Positions 63,484 to 64,000 of a stretch of DNA of 64,000 bases are shown here, piece by piece. The stretch covers positions 62,001-126,000 of the forward strand of contig CAMYLT010000004.1 in assembly GCA_947259505.1 (NCBI GenBank). Reading direction: 5' to 3'. The notes below the pieces were generated by a model that was not told the origin of the DNA, made no database searches, and saw nothing but the letters and a program-made list of their open reading frames with translations. Positions within the stretch are counted from its first letter, which is position 1. Each line of letters begins with the position of its first letter. Source of the DNA: an uncultured Porticoccus sp. (GTDB lineage Bacteria; Pseudomonadota; Gammaproteobacteria; Pseudomonadales; Porticoccaceae). Both the position numbers and the translations under genes were made by a program.

Positions 63484-64000
63484 ATGACAGAAGACGACTC
63501 AAGTAGCCCGCAGGAAAAATCCTGGCTGGGCAAATTAGCCCACGCTTTTTCCGGCGAGCCACAGACCCGCGAAGAGCTGGCCAGCACACTTCGCGCTGCA
63601 TACGACAATAAGATCATCGATCACGATGCCCTGGAAATTATCGAAGGGGCATTGCATGTCACCGACCAGCAGGTCCGTGAAATCATGATTCCCCGCTCAC
63701 AGATGGTGGTCATCCAGCATAACGCCAGCCTTGAGGATATCCTCAAGCTGGTCATTGAATCGAGCCATTCCCGCTTCCCGGTGATCGGCGAAAACGCCGA
63801 TGACATTACCGGCATTCTGCTGGCGAAAGAATTATTACCACTGGTTCTCACTGGTCGTGAGAATTTCGACATAGCAAATGTCGTTCGTCCCGCTACCATT
63901 ATCCCGGAGAGTAAACGCCTAAATGTGCTGTTGCGAGAATTCCGTGAGCAGCGCTACCACATGGCTATTGTGGTCGACGAATATGGCGGTATCGCGGGCC
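63484..64000 (+). CDS. corC: CorC/YbeX (CBS-domain Mg/Co efflux-type protein), 5' part
   Basis: The frame is open to the window end; 172 codons are visible. CBS-domain features are present: VREIMIPRSQMVVI near residues 63-76, SSHSRFPVIGENADDITGILLAKELL near 93-118 (two helix-sheet units), and IVVDEYGGIAG at the edge. The family is the CorC/HlyC type, which modulates Mg2+/Co2+ transport. It is cut by the window, so the C-terminal transporter-associated domain is not seen. Confidence 0.92.
   Translation, partial: MTEDDSSSPQEKSWLGKLAHAFSGEPQTREELASTLRAAYDNKIIDHDALEIIEGALHVTDQQVREIMIPRSQMVVIQHNASLEDILKLVIESSHSRFPVIGENADDITGILLAKELLPLVLTGRENFDIANVVRPATIIPESKRLNVLLREFREQRYHMAIVVDEYGGIAG

Overview
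The window reads as part of the chromosome of a gammaproteobacterium, probably a marine Cellvibrionales-type organism. The taxonomic hint is the right end, where DUF1820, miaB, ybeZ (PhoH-like), ybeY and corC/ybeX lie in the order usual for Gammaproteobacteria. Base composition looks mixed: core genes are GC-richer, and several exopolysaccharide (EPS) genes are AT-richer. No tRNA, rRNA, CRISPR array, insertion sequence or phage gene was seen.

About 57 kb (roughly 1 to 58.6 kb) is one large exosortase A (XrtA / PEP-CTERM) exopolysaccharide locus. At 1-6.1 kb, on the minus strand apart from the first gene, there are a nitroreductase-like C-terminus, a ThiF/E1-like protein, a FeeM-like acyltransferase, a low-molecular-weight tyrosine phosphatase, an O-antigen ligase-type polymerase with a large periplasmic domain, and a trypsin-like protease. 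At 6.2-13.1 kb a plus-strand operon encodes the XrtA-associated small-molecule module: AMP-forming acyl ligase, PLP decarboxylase, acyl carrier protein, two alpha/beta hydrolases, and an asparagine-synthetase homologue without the glutaminase cysteine. At 13.1-15.5 kb, on the minus strand, are two tandem paralogous PP-loop ATPases with a shared Cys cluster. At 15.7-23.4 kb come a TPR protein, a polysaccharide deacetylase, then a plus operon of Wzx flippase, sulfotransferase, pyruvyltransferase, an ATP-grasp/phosphatase fusion and an esterase. At 23.5-45.7 kb a long, tightly packed minus-strand run holds an HzsA-like dihaem protein, glycosyltransferases, an O-glycosylation ligase, a CapK-like ligase, amidotransferase 1, exosortase A, FemAB, the XrtA deacetylase, WecB, an outer-membrane barrel, a tyrosine autokinase, Wzz and Wza-type export proteins. 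At 46.2-53.7 kb are the initiating sugar transferase, the PrsK/PrsR two-component system, and a UDP-sugar 4-epimerase plus TviB-type dehydrogenase. At 53.9-57 kb is an HPr-rel-A cassette: an exported protein, PqqD-like protein, HprK-like kinase and nucleotidyltransferase. At 57.4-58.6 kb is the XrtA-associated AAA ATPase. From 58.6 kb on the genes are housekeeping: aminotransferase, DUF1820, miaB, ybeZ, ybeY, corC.

Together the genes predict an acidic, modified exopolysaccharide (uronic acid or amino sugars, with possible sulfate and pyruvate groups). It would be made by a Wzx/Wzy-type route with tyrosine-kinase control, and the exosortase would process PEP-CTERM proteins encoded elsewhere, since none is visible here.

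The most interesting feature is the HPr-rel-A cassette. Its first gene, a Tat-like exported 219-residue protein, follows a good sigma-54 -24/-12 promoter (53871-53886) and an inverted repeat about 100 bp further upstream, where a PrsR/NtrC-type activator could bind. An intrinsic terminator (54666-54703) then separates it from the maturation genes and swallows the start codon of the PqqD-like gene. This looks like a PrsK/PrsR-controlled, highly expressed substrate followed by read-through-limited modification enzymes. Function is inferred from sequence only.
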